DNA from: Clostridiales bacterium
Lineage (GTDB): Bacteria; Bacillota; Clostridia; Oscillospirales; Acutalibacteraceae
Assembly (NCBI GenBank): GCA_019416395.1
Contig: DXXH01000099.1
Coordinates: 1-8,503 of the forward strand
DNA: 8,503 bases
Reading direction: 5' to 3'
Of this stretch, positions 1-6,344 are shown piece after piece; positions within the stretch are counted from its first letter, which is position 1; every line of letters starts with the position of its first letter. Below the pieces are notes generated by a model, which was not told where the DNA came from, ran no database searches, and saw nothing but the letters and a program-made list of their open reading frames with translations. Both the position numbers and the translations under genes were made by a program.

Positions 1-516
1 GTCCCCATTGACCCGCAGGCAACAGTGGGCGTTTTCAGGGACTTTTTGGGTGGGGATCTCCAGACGGGTGGTGTAATAGGTGTCGCCTAAAGGTTCCCCG
101 GTGCCGGCAGATACGGCCAGGTCGTACAAATTGATATAAGTTACCCAGCCTTTTTGTTCCCGTTCCACAATGTGGGTCATGCGGTCATGTTCCGCTTCCA
201 GGACGGCGTCTACGGCCCGTTTGCCGTAAAGGTCCAACGCCCGGTATTTTTCCAGCATGCCCATTTCAGAAAAGTCCACTTTATAGCCTGCTGTTTTTCC
301 GTAGTCCGGGTCGGTAAGGTCGTCCCGGAGAAGAAAATCTGTGGTGGTGTCAAAGTAATCCGCCAGCTTGCCTGCGGTAGAGAGCTTTAACCCCTCGTAT
401 CCCCGTTTATACCAGTTGTCAATGGTGGTATAGGGAATATGGGCTTTCATGGACAGTGTCCGGCGGTTGAGATGGGCCCGTTCCATTAAAAAGTCCAGCT
501 TTTCCAAAAATGTCAT
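1..516 (-). CDS. Phage repressor, HTH plus S24 (LexA/CI-like) self-cleaving domain, partial
   Basis: The reverse strand reads open from an ATG at 516-514 to the window edge (172 codons, C-terminus missing). Residues about 1-65 look like an XRE-type helix-turn-helix DNA-binding domain, with a recognition-helix-like stretch around TTIDNWYKRG (30-39) and the typical end KLADYFDTTTDFLL. Residues about 128-172 match the start of a peptidase S24 domain: YDLAVSAGTG carries an Ala137-Gly138 pair, the usual self-cleavage bond, and RVNGD at the edge is where the nucleophilic Ser of a GDSM motif would follow. The Ser/Lys dyad itself is outside the window. Known members are lysogeny repressors that cleave themselves on RecA/SOS activation. 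The gene is divergent from a phage operon across a repeat-containing control region, which fits a lysis-lysogeny switch. An AGGTG Shine-Dalgarno-like sequence precedes the ATG. A non-cleaved regulator of the same fold remains possible because the dyad is not visible. Confidence 0.88.
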   Translation of the reverse strand, partial: MTFLEKLDFLMERAHLNRRTLSMKAHIPYTTIDNWYKRGYEGLKLSTAGKLADYFDTTTDFLLRDDLTDPDYGKTAGYKVDFSEMGMLEKYRALDLYGKRAVDAVLEAEHDRMTHIVEREQKGWVTYINLYDLAVSAGTGEPLGDTYYTTRLEIPTQKVPENAHCCLRVNGD

Positions 517-541
517 AGAAAGCACCTACTTTCTTGACCAT

Positions 542-570
542 AGAATATACCGGAAAACACAAAAAGTCAA
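542..570 (-). promoter_or_regulatory. Sigma-A promoter of the repressor gene
   Basis: On the minus strand a TTGACT -35 (565-570) is followed by a 17-bp spacer and a TATTCT -10 (542-547). It lies just upstream of the repressor ATG at 516 and so gives a short leader. Operator O1 sits immediately behind its -35, so the repressor could regulate or activate its own synthesis. Confidence 0.65.
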
Positions 571-574
571 GGAA

Positions 575-596
575 AATTTACTTTTAAGAGTAAATT
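575..596. promoter_or_regulatory. Operator O1, 22-bp near-perfect palindrome
   Basis: AATTTACT and AGTAAATT flank a six-base centre, giving 20 of 22 symmetric positions with the dyad between 585 and 586. It lies between the -35 elements of the two divergent promoters. The half-site TAAGAGTAA (585-593) recurs exactly at 615-623 and with one change at 646-654. This is the expected binding site of the divergent HTH repressor. Confidence 0.7.
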
Positions 597-600
597 ACAC

Positions 601-629
601 TTGACAAAAACTCATAAGAGTAATAAACT
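601..629 (+). promoter_or_regulatory. Sigma-A promoter of the rightward phage operon
   Basis: A perfect TTGACA -35 (601-606), a 17-bp spacer and a TAAACT -10 (624-629) face rightward and predict a start near 636. Operator O2 lies inside the spacer and O3 just after the predicted start, so bound repressor would block polymerase. Confidence 0.7.
607..624. promoter_or_regulatory. Operator O2, imperfect palindrome in the rightward promoter
   Basis: The half-site TAAGAGTAA (615-623) is identical to that in O1. The core ACTCATAAGAGT (611-622) is symmetric at 10 of 12 positions. Its dyad is 30 bp from O1 and it fills the spacer of the rightward promoter, a position typical of a repressing operator. 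Confidence 0.6.
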
Positions 630-637
630 AAAAACAG

Positions 638-655
638 AGGACCCGTAAGAGGAAA
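638..655. promoter_or_regulatory. Candidate operator O3 / leader hairpin
   Basis: TAAGAGGAA (646-654) differs by one base from the O1/O2 half-site and lies 31 bp after O2; the other half is weak (about 5 of 10 positions). The same bases form part of an imperfect hairpin, ACCC (641-644) with GGGT (665-668) around AGGAA/TTCCT, at the start of the early transcript. Operator and RNA hairpin are alternative readings. Confidence 0.4.
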
Positions 656-706
656 TTTTCCTAAGGGTTCTCCAGTATTTTCCAAAACGGGAAGGAGAGG
701 GCAACG

Positions 707-907
707 ATGGATTATGAGCGTATGGCCCGGGAGTATTTAGAGGAAGTGGCGCGGATTGACCTGCGTCTGGAACAGCTGCGGCAGGCATGCCGTCTCCACC
801 GGGAGGCGGATCTTTGGGAAAGAATCGGCAGGCTGATGGAAATCCGGGACGACCTGCGGGTAATTGCCCATGTATTGCAGCGCCGGAGCTTGGGAAAAGC
901 CGTATGA
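707..907 (+). CDS. Small charged helical protein, first gene of the phage operon
   Basis: This 66-aa protein is not recognised. It is almost entirely predicted helix and rich in Arg, Glu and Leu (for example EYLEEVARIDLRLEQLRQ), with heptad-like Leu/Ile spacing that suggests a short coiled coil or helical hairpin. It has no cysteines, signal peptide or membrane segment. The ATG is preceded by a strong AAGGAGAGG site (692-700) six bases upstream. Its stop TGA overlaps the ATG of the next gene (ATGA), implying translational coupling. It is the first gene after the repressor-controlled promoter, so a regulatory or adaptor role in early phage expression is possible, but that is inference from position only. 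Confidence 0.75.
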   Translation: MDYERMAREYLEEVARIDLRLEQLRQACRLHREADLWERIGRLMEIRDDLRVIAHVLQRRSLGKAV

Positions 908-1209
908 CGCGGGAATTATTTGAGCAGGCCGTTTACCTTCGGGAGGAACTGCGGGAACTGGAACACCGCCCGGGAGAGGAAGGCCGAGTCAAATGGCTGC
1001 GGGAGATGCTTGCGGAAGCGGAATCCTTGCCACAGCGCCTTCCGGATCCAAAAGCCAGAATGATTGCCCAAAAGGTGCTGGAATACGGCAGCCCCATCCC
1101 GTGGAAACAAATTGTAGCGGAGCTGGGCTACCGGTGGACTGTGGGCAAAGCACGGTACGCTTACAGCCGGGTGTGCGGGCTCTGCTTCACAGAGGAGGAA
1201 TCAGAGTGA
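904..1209 (+). CDS. Small phage protein with C-terminal HTH-like segment
   Basis: The 101-aa product starts at the ATG that overlaps the previous stop (904-907). Residues about 1-50 are acidic/basic helix. Residues about 60-90, containing IPWKQIVAELGY followed by TVGKARYAYSRV, look like a helix-turn-helix similar to sigma-70 region 4 or the ArpU/DUF1492-type regulators often found just upstream of terminase genes in Firmicute phages. Those proteins are thought to control late gene transcription, so this gene may activate the packaging and lysis genes that follow. The assignment rests on motif appearance and position, not on a search. Codon usage and spacing match its neighbours. Confidence 0.7.
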   Translation: MTRELFEQAVYLREELRELEHRPGEEGRVKWLREMLAEAESLPQRLPDPKARMIAQKVLEYGSPIPWKQIVAELGYRWTVGKARYAYSRVCGLCFTEEESE

Positions 1210-1520
1210 GAAGCGTACAAGCAAGCTGTCCCTATCCAAATACCTGCCGGTATTCCGGGACAGAAGAAGGAGAGGCGGGCTGCCTGCGGGACGTCTGCCC
1301 TTTCCGGATCCATTTAAGACGGCTGGTGGCTGGGGAGATCCACCGGCTGAGTCAGGAAAAGAGCTTAAGCCCCCAGCAATACCGGGAACTGGAAGCACTC
1401 AAAGGCCAGTACGCCCGGCTGCTGAGGGGAGGTGACCCTTGTGGGGAAACGGCAGCCCAAGCAGCCGCGCAGTATCCGTGGCCTGAAAGCGGCGGTGGAA
1501 CAGTACCTGGGAGCCTGTGA
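1206..1520 (+). CDS. Four-cysteine small protein upstream of terminase
   Basis: The start is GTG 1206, chosen because GAGGAGG (1192-1198) lies seven bases upstream and the codon overlaps the preceding stop. The 104-aa product has two cysteine pairs in its N-terminal third, C8-x5-C14 and C26-x4-C31, a plausible zinc-binding arrangement. A helical segment follows (SQEKSLSPQQYRELEALKGQ). The frame stays open past the terminase small subunit start and ends at TGA 1518-1520, so its last 26 codons overlap that gene by 80 bases in a different frame. The tail is Ala/Gly/Pro-rich and may be only tolerated read-through. No family is recognised. A DNA-binding or packaging accessory role is suggested by position only. 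Confidence 0.6.
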   Translation: MRSVQASCPYPNTCRYSGTEEGEAGCLRDVCPFRIHLRRLVAGEIHRLSQEKSLSPQQYRELEALKGQYARLLRGGDPCGETAAQAAAQYPWPESGGGTVPGSL

Positions 1521-1800
1521 TCAAGACCATCGGATCCCAACGGTGACAGGCCTGGCCTTAGCGTTGGGTTTTTCCAGCCGGGAGGAGATGGAGCGGTTTT
1601 CAGCAGAGGGGAAAGAATCGGTTGCCGGCTTGCTGGAGTGGGCCAGATCCCTGGTGGAGGAAGCCACCCTCCAGGCGGTATACCGGAAGGATACTTCTAC
1701 TGGGGCCAGGTTTATCCTTCAAACCAGCTTTGGTTATGGAGAGAAGAATGACCGGGACCTGGGCCCCATTACCGTGCGGGTAGAGGGAGAGGAGGGATAG
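1441..1800 (+). CDS. terS: Phage terminase small subunit
   Basis: This 119-aa protein would bind phage DNA at the packaging start site and hand it to the large terminase. Residues 34-49 contain TVTGLALALGFSSREE, the helix-turn-helix-like signature seen in small terminase / DNA-packaging proteins that begin with a basic tail. Later residues (TLQAVYRKDTSTGARFIL) also resemble the family end, where a helix precedes a short acidic tail. The basic N-terminus (KRQPKQPRSIR) fits DNA contact. GTG 1441 is preferred over the in-frame GTG 1432 because the GGGGAGGTG ribosome site then lies at normal distance. It is followed directly by terL, the standard gene order. Identification is good by motif plus context; the exact subfamily is uncertain. 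Confidence 0.82.
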   Translation: MGKRQPKQPRSIRGLKAAVEQYLGACDQDHRIPTVTGLALALGFSSREEMERFSAEGKESVAGLLEWARSLVEEATLQAVYRKDTSTGARFILQTSFGYGEKNDRDLGPITVRVEGEEG

Positions 1801-1801
1801 T

Positions 1802-3268
1802 ATGGAAGTGACCATTCCTAAAAATGCCTTCAACTCTCTGTTCTACCCTTACTTAAACGACGATACCCACCGGTATCTGTTATTTTACGGCGGGGCAGGC
1901 TCCGGGAAAAGCGTATTCGCAGTACAGCGGTTTTTATACCGTTTGTTGACCCGTCCCCTGTGCAATGTGTTGGTGGTACGGGCGGTGGCGGCTACCAACC
2001 GAGATTCCACTTACGCCTTATTCCGGCAGATGATTGGCCGGTGGGGACTGGGGGAATTGTTCACCTGTAGGGAGTCCGACCTGCGGATTACCTGTGCCAA
2101 TGGAAATTCGGTGATTTTCAAGGGGTTGGACGATACGGAAAAATTGAAGTCGGTAACCTTTCCAAAAGGGGAGCTGACGGAAGTGTGGGTGGAAGAAGCC
2201 TCTGAAATACGGGAAGAGGATTTCAATCAGCTGGACGTTCGGTTGCGGGGCAAGGGTTCCCGGAAGCAGATCGTGCTGACCTTCAACCCGGTATCCGTGA
2301 TGCACTGGCTCAAGCTGCGTTTTTTTGACAGACAGGATCCCAGAGCGGCGGTGTTGAAATCCACGTACCGGGACAACCGTTTTTTGGACGAGGACTATAA
2401 GCAAACTCTGGAAAGCTACAAGGATACGGATCCCTACTATTATTCCGTGTACTGCTTGGGAGAGTGGGGCGTTTTAGGGCAGACCATTTTCGACGCCCGG
2501 AAAGTAAACCAGCGGCTGGCTGTGTTGACCGGTCCGGTAAAGCGGGGAGAGTTTGTATTTTCCACCTGGTATAATGGGGAAGAAAACCAGGTGCTCATTG
2601 AGAACCAGTCTATTCGGTGGGTGGAAAACTCAAGCGGCCCCATACAGATTTACCAGGAACCAGTCCCGGGCAAAAGTTATGTCATCGGGGCGGATACCGC
2701 GGGGGAAGGGTCTGATTTCAACGTGGGACAGGTGTTGGAGCATCAAGAAGGGCACCAGGTATGTTCTATCCGGGGCCAAATGGACGAGGACCTGTTCGCC
2801 AAGCAACTATATTGCTTGGGAATGTATTACAATCAGGCACTGGTGTCCATCGAGGCCAATTTCTCCAGTTATCCCATTCGAGAACTGGAACGGCTGCGGT
2901 ATCCCCGCCAATATGTGCGCCAGGTTGAGGACAGTTTTACCCATAGGGTCCGCCAGAGCTATGGCTTTAAAACCAGCAGTGTCACCAGGCCCCTGGTGAT
3001 TGCCGGGCTGGTGGAAGTAGTGCGGGAACACCCGGAATGGCTCAACGACCGGGATACCTTAAACGAAATGCTCGCTTTTGTGCGCAACGAAAACGGCAGG
3101 CCGGAAGCCCAGCAAGGAGCCCACGACGACTGTGTGATGGCGTTGGCCATCGGGTACTTTACCCGGGCGCGGACATCGCCTCAGCTGGGAGAAGACCAGG
3201 ATTCCCCGTTTGTGACAGTGGGAAGTTCTCCTTTGGAAGCGCGGCAAAAAAGGGGGGAACTGTTGTGA
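1802..3268 (+). CDS. terL: Phage terminase large subunit (ATPase and nuclease)
   Basis: The 488-aa packaging motor protein is full length for PBSX/Terminase_3-type enzymes. The N-terminal ATPase has Walker A GGAGSGKS (30-37), Walker B VWVEEA (128-133) with the paired glutamates, and a coupling motif TFN (160-162). The C-terminal RNase H-like nuclease has the expected acidic residues: D298 in GADTAGEGSD, E351 in SIEANFS, and D442-D443 in AHDDCVMALA. The enzyme pumps DNA into a procapsid through the portal and cuts it into genome lengths. Start ATG 1802 follows GGAGAGGAGGG and begins one base after the terS stop. All catalytic residues are present, so the protein is probably active, yet no portal or capsid gene follows; the next genes are lysis genes. 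The overlapping stop and start (TGTTGTGA) couple it to the next gene. Confidence 0.97.
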   Translation: MEVTIPKNAFNSLFYPYLNDDTHRYLLFYGGAGSGKSVFAVQRFLYRLLTRPLCNVLVVRAVAATNRDSTYALFRQMIGRWGLGELFTCRESDLRITCANGNSVIFKGLDDTEKLKSVTFPKGELTEVWVEEASEIREEDFNQLDVRLRGKGSRKQIVLTFNPVSVMHWLKLRFFDRQDPRAAVLKSTYRDNRFLDEDYKQTLESYKDTDPYYYSVYCLGEWGVLGQTIFDARKVNQRLAVLTGPVKRGEFVFSTWYNGEENQVLIENQSIRWVENSSGPIQIYQEPVPGKSYVIGADTAGEGSDFNVGQVLEHQEGHQVCSIRGQMDEDLFAKQLYCLGMYYNQALVSIEANFSSYPIRELERLRYPRQYVRQVEDSFTHRVRQSYGFKTSSVTRPLVIAGLVEVVREHPEWLNDRDTLNEMLAFVRNENGRPEAQQGAHDDCVMALAIGYFTRARTSPQLGEDQDSPFVTVGSSPLEARQKRGELL

Positions 3269-3579
3269 ATGAGTGGACCGTGGTAACAAGCCTGTCGGTT
3301 GTGGTAGGACTGGCAGCGGCAGTAGCGGGGCCGCTGGTGAAATTAAATGGGACCATCTCCCGGCTTTCCGCCATCTTGGAGCATGTCCTTTCCCAGTTGG
3401 ACAAGCTGGAAGGGGAAGATGAAAAGCTCCGGGTCAGAGGAGAAGAGATAGAGCGCCATTTGGGAAGCCGGATCGATGGACAGGACAAGCGCCTGAACCT
3501 TTGCGAGAACCGGCTGGCCCTTTTGGAACAGAGGAAAGGAGCGCGTTATGAGCACGATCAATTGGAAAGTACGCCTTAA
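3265..3579 (+). CDS. Membrane-anchored coiled-coil protein of the lysis module
   Basis: The 104-aa product starts at GTG 3265, overlapping the terL stop, with AGGGGGG (3251-3257) seven bases upstream. Residues about 5-24 form one hydrophobic segment (VVTSLSVVVGLAAAVAGPLV). Residues about 26-90 are a long charged helix with regular Leu/Ile spacing, predicted coiled coil. The layout resembles small membrane proteins paired with holins in Firmicute phages (XhlA-like haemolysins), but here the membrane segment is N-terminal rather than C-terminal, so it is not a simple XhlA. It overlaps the holin gene by 32 bases, so the two are likely made together. A role in lysis, or as an antiholin/holin partner, is inferred from context. 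Confidence 0.75.
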   Translation: MNEWTVVTSLSVVVGLAAAVAGPLVKLNGTISRLSAILEHVLSQLDKLEGEDEKLRVRGEEIERHLGSRIDGQDKRLNLCENRLALLEQRKGARYEHDQLESTP

Positions 3580-3832
3580 AAACCCCTTGTTTTGGGCGCA
3601 GGCTATAGCGGCTGTGTTGTCCCCGATTTTGGTGGGGTTGGGGCTTCAATGGGAAGACATGACCTCTTGGGGAGCCTTGTGGCAGGCACTGCAAGACGCT
3701 GTAGGGAATCCGGTACTGCTGGTGGCAGCACTGGCTTCCTTGTGGGCCTGCGTGACGGATCCAACCACGGAAGGATTGGGAGACAGTCAGCTTGCTTTGA
3801 CCTATACCAAGCCTAAATCCAAAGATTCTTAA
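3548..3832 (+). CDS. Phage holin, phi LC3-type
   Basis: The 94-aa protein has the features of the phi LC3 holin family (Phage_holin_1): an N-terminal INWKVRLKNPLFW motif, two hydrophobic segments (about 15-33 and 54-69), then DPTTEGLGDS (71-80), which matches the family signature DPTT-G-DS, and a lysine-rich tail. Holins form holes in the inner membrane at a set time so that endolysin can reach the wall. Start ATG 3548 has AAAGGAG six bases upstream. It is the last gene before a strong terminator. No endolysin gene follows, which is unusual because a lysin gene normally lies next to the holin. Confidence 0.92.
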   Translation: MSTINWKVRLKNPLFWAQAIAAVLSPILVGLGLQWEDMTSWGALWQALQDAVGNPVLLVAALASLWACVTDPTTEGLGDSQLALTYTKPKSKDS

Positions 3833-3840
3833 AAGAAACG

Positions 3841-3873
3841 GGAAAACCCCTGGAGTGATTCCAGGGGTTTTCC
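3841..3873. terminator. Bidirectional intrinsic terminator between holin and spoIIE
   Basis: A perfect 14-bp inverted repeat (3841-3854 and 3860-3873) closes a five-base loop. The stem carries CCCC/GGGG and AAAA/TTTT blocks, so the rightward RNA ends in GGGGUUUUCC. Leftward, the stem is followed by CGTTTCTTTT, a good U-rich tail. It lies between the convergent holin and spoIIE genes, eight bases after the holin stop, and probably ends both transcripts. Confidence 0.88.
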
Positions 3874-3910
3874 TATATAAAAGCGGTGTTGACAAGACGA
3901 TTGCGTTTGT

Positions 3911-6265
3911 TTATTTGAGAATGAGCGCCAAAGCGGTGATGTCGTCCTCGTGGCCATCGCTGCGGCGTTGCTTTGCCTCGTCGATGATTCTCTGCGCCAG
4001 CAGATTGGGGTTTTCTTCCTCGTCCCAGTGGAGTATAAAATCCTCTAGCCATTCCTGCCCGGAAGCAGTTACCCCGTCGGATACCATGACCACAATGTCT
4101 CCCGGATTCAGATCCCGGCGGTAAGCGGCAAATTCCACTTGGGGCATGATACCTACTGGCACGCTGGAAGCTTCCACAATTTCCGTCCGGCGTCCCCGGC
4201 GCAAAATGGTACATGCCGCGCCAGCCTTGCGGAATTCTCCCCGGCCTGTAAACAAATCGATGCAGGCAATGTCCAATGTAGCCAGGGATTCGTCACCACT
4301 TTTGGCGATCAGAGCGGAGTTCACGGTTTGCAGCATGGAGTCAAACCCGATCCCGGCTTTCAGCAAGCTTTCCGCCATAGCGCAAGTCATGGCTCCGTCC
4401 ACGGCGGCCCGGCCGCCGGTGCCCATACCGTCGCTGAGTACCGCGATCAGGCGGCCGCAGCCATCATAGAAGACGCTGGCGCTGTCCCCGCAGAAAGCGC
4501 CGTTTCTGGCGCTGTATTGGGAGAATCCCCGGGCCACGTCATAGGCAGGACGCTGGCACATTTGCAGGCGGCAGGTTTCCCCGGCAGAACTGATACAGGG
4601 CGGGGAAAATACCCGGCCACAGGCAGCGGAAATCTCCCGGGTAAAAGTAGCCCGGTTGACGCGCTTTTGCCGTTCTTTGGCCACTTCCGCTTCAATGGTC
4701 ATACGACCGAAGCGGTCCAAACGGCAGCAGACTTCAATGGGCTCAATGCCGTTTTCACGGAGAATCTGGCTGACCCGCTCGGCAGCCTCATCATCGAAGT
4801 TCTGATATTGGGAAAATTCCCCGGCCATCTCGTCCAGAATGTCGGCAGTGGTTTGGAAATGCTCTTCCACCACTTCCCGGATTTGGGCGGCACGGAGCTC
4901 TGCGGTTTCTTTAATCAGATAGCGGCCGTAGTTCTTGTTGATTTCGTCCCGCATTTCGCCCATTCTACCACACCGTTCGGAAAATTCACGGGTGAAATCC
5001 ACGGTGTCCACCCGGCTTTTTTCCTTGAGGGATTTGGTGAGCTGGCTGAAGTTTTGCAGGGTTTCCTCTTTGTGTTTCCGCCAACAAGCTCCCCGAGCGC
5101 TACAACCAGCGCAAATGGTTTCTACAGAACGGTCATAAACCCCTTGCAGATTGGGGGCGCATACCGACGAAAGCTTTTGGGAAATTTCTTCCACCGAGGT
5201 ATGTACCTGGGAAAGGGCTTCCGCAGCGTGACGCAGCCGTAAAATAATGTTCCCCCGAAGAGCGCTGCCACTGAGCGTGTCCTTGCGCACCCCAAAGAAT
5301 TGGGAAATCCGCTGGCTTTTTGGCAAGGCCATGTATAAAATGGTGGCGGCTCCCACCTCGATAGCGCCCCGGAGAATGTATTCCTGGGAGCTGGCCCCCA
5401 CCTGCATAGATGCTACACCGTGGGAGAGGATAAAAGCCACTGCGGTGGCGATTTTGCCCATGGGGGAGAATACGCCGGCCATCAGCCCGCCTAGGCCATA
5501 AGCTCCGGAAAGATAGGAAAGCCCAGCGGTGGAAAGCCCCTGGATTACACCAGCAGCCACACCGGCTACTGTGCCCCCGGCAATTCCACCCAAACGGGCA
5601 CAGTACAACACCAGCAGCACCATTAGAATCCGCCCCACGGATACCCCGCCGAAAGTCACTCCGGAGAAGGCAAGTACCACCACACCGATGGAAACTGTAA
5701 GAGCCGCCACATCACTGCTGTCATATAAACCAGAAGATTTGCTTTTGCCATCGCCGGTAAGGCCTAGGAGAAGATTCCCGGTCCGGCGCAGGAAATAGGC
5801 GCAGCCCGCTCCCAGAAAAGATTCCGCCACATAGAGCGCTGCGGTGTAGCTCAAAGAGCCCTTGAGAAACACCATGGTGATGCCCGTGAGCAGCAGGGGA
5901 AGGAAGGCCACAGTGGGAGCGAATAGAGGGTGGGTATTGACTGCTTTCAATTCGGAAAGGGACCAACGGATGGCAGCCACGGCCAGTAAGGCCGCTTCAT
6001 ACCGGACGGGGATATAAGCGGCGGAAGGAAATAGGTAGCCGAAAAAAGCACCTAAGACCGCTGCCCATAGCCCTTTCCGCGGGACGCTTGCCACCACCGC
6101 CACACCGAAAGGGGCAAATTTTCCAAATACCAATCCCCGGGAGCAAAGCAGCCCACCGAAGAAGCCGGCCAGGTTGATGGCCACTTTACGAGCGTATGGA
6201 GAGGAGAAAGCTTCCCCAACCCTGGCACGAAATTGCCGGACTTTTGTTTCTTCCACCGAAAACAC
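3911..6265 (-). CDS. spoIIE: Stage II sporulation protein E, membrane PP2C serine phosphatase
   Basis: The 784-aa protein is slightly shorter than the about 827-aa Bacillus SpoIIE. Residues about 25-315 form a polytopic membrane domain of many hydrophobic helices. A central cytoplasmic region follows (about 316-580), with a cysteine cluster CAGCSARGACW (385-395) of the kind seen in this family. The C-terminal PP2C domain has metal-binding acids at D594 (CGDSAS), D612 (SDGMGTG, 611-617), D730 (SDGVTASG) and D774-D775 (GHEDDITALAL). The known role is dephosphorylation of the anti-anti-sigma factor SpoIIAA to free sigma-F in the forespore, plus a part in polar septation through FtsZ. Start is GTG 6265; GTG 6256, three codons later, is an alternative because the GAGG site is very close to the first. 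It is divergent from the tryptophan operon and convergent with the phage block. Confidence 0.96.
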   Translation of the reverse strand: MFSVEETKVRQFRARVGEAFSSPYARKVAINLAGFFGGLLCSRGLVFGKFAPFGVAVVASVPRKGLWAAVLGAFFGYLFPSAAYIPVRYEAALLAVAAIRWSLSELKAVNTHPLFAPTVAFLPLLLTGITMVFLKGSLSYTAALYVAESFLGAGCAYFLRRTGNLLLGLTGDGKSKSSGLYDSSDVAALTVSIGVVVLAFSGVTFGGVSVGRILMVLLVLYCARLGGIAGGTVAGVAAGVIQGLSTAGLSYLSGAYGLGGLMAGVFSPMGKIATAVAFILSHGVASMQVGASSQEYILRGAIEVGAATILYMALPKSQRISQFFGVRKDTLSGSALRGNIILRLRHAAEALSQVHTSVEEISQKLSSVCAPNLQGVYDRSVETICAGCSARGACWRKHKEETLQNFSQLTKSLKEKSRVDTVDFTREFSERCGRMGEMRDEINKNYGRYLIKETAELRAAQIREVVEEHFQTTADILDEMAGEFSQYQNFDDEAAERVSQILRENGIEPIEVCCRLDRFGRMTIEAEVAKERQKRVNRATFTREISAACGRVFSPPCISSAGETCRLQMCQRPAYDVARGFSQYSARNGAFCGDSASVFYDGCGRLIAVLSDGMGTGGRAAVDGAMTCAMAESLLKAGIGFDSMLQTVNSALIAKSGDESLATLDIACIDLFTGRGEFRKAGAACTILRRGRRTEIVEASSVPVGIMPQVEFAAYRRDLNPGDIVVMVSDGVTASGQEWLEDFILHWDEEENPNLLAQRIIDEAKQRRSDGHEDDITALALILK

Positions 6266-6311
6266 CGCCTCAAAAATAAATTATGGAAACCGCTATGCGG
6301 CTTGTGGAAGA

Positions 6312-6344
6312 ATTATACCTTTCCTTCGGAAAAATTTCTGTCAC
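6312..6344 (-). promoter_or_regulatory. spoIIE promoter with 21-bp spacer (Spo0A-dependent type)
   Basis: On the minus strand TATAAT (6312-6317) is a perfect -10. The best -35, GTGACA (6339-6344, 5 of 6), lies 21 bp upstream rather than 17; the hexamer at normal spacing (CAGAAA) is poor. Early sporulation promoters such as spoIIE and spoIIG in Bacillus subtilis have this type of extended spacing and use sigma-A with phosphorylated Spo0A. Start would be about 40 bases before the GTG at 6265. Confidence 0.6.

Noticed and set aside
154..390. Open frame on the plus strand inside the repressor gene
   Set aside because: It is antisense to a well-supported HTH/S24 repressor and lacks its own ribosome site.
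1432..1440. GTG 1432 as start of terS
   Set aside because: It falls within the GGGGAGGTG ribosome site; GTG 1441 has proper spacing from that site.
3833..3910. Phage attachment site at the holin-spoIIE junction
   Set aside because: The only repeat seen is the terminator inverted repeat; the left end of the element is outside the window, so no direct repeat can be tested.
3889..3917. TTGACA with a 17-bp spacer pointing rightward into spoIIE
   Set aside because: The -10 (TATTTG) matches only 3 of 6 positions and no gene lies downstream on that strand; an antisense promoter is possible but weak.
4139..5242. Long open frame on the plus strand, 367 codons
   Set aside because: It is antisense to spoIIE, has no ribosome site and no recognisable domain; the opposite strand encodes a clear SpoIIE with PP2C motifs.
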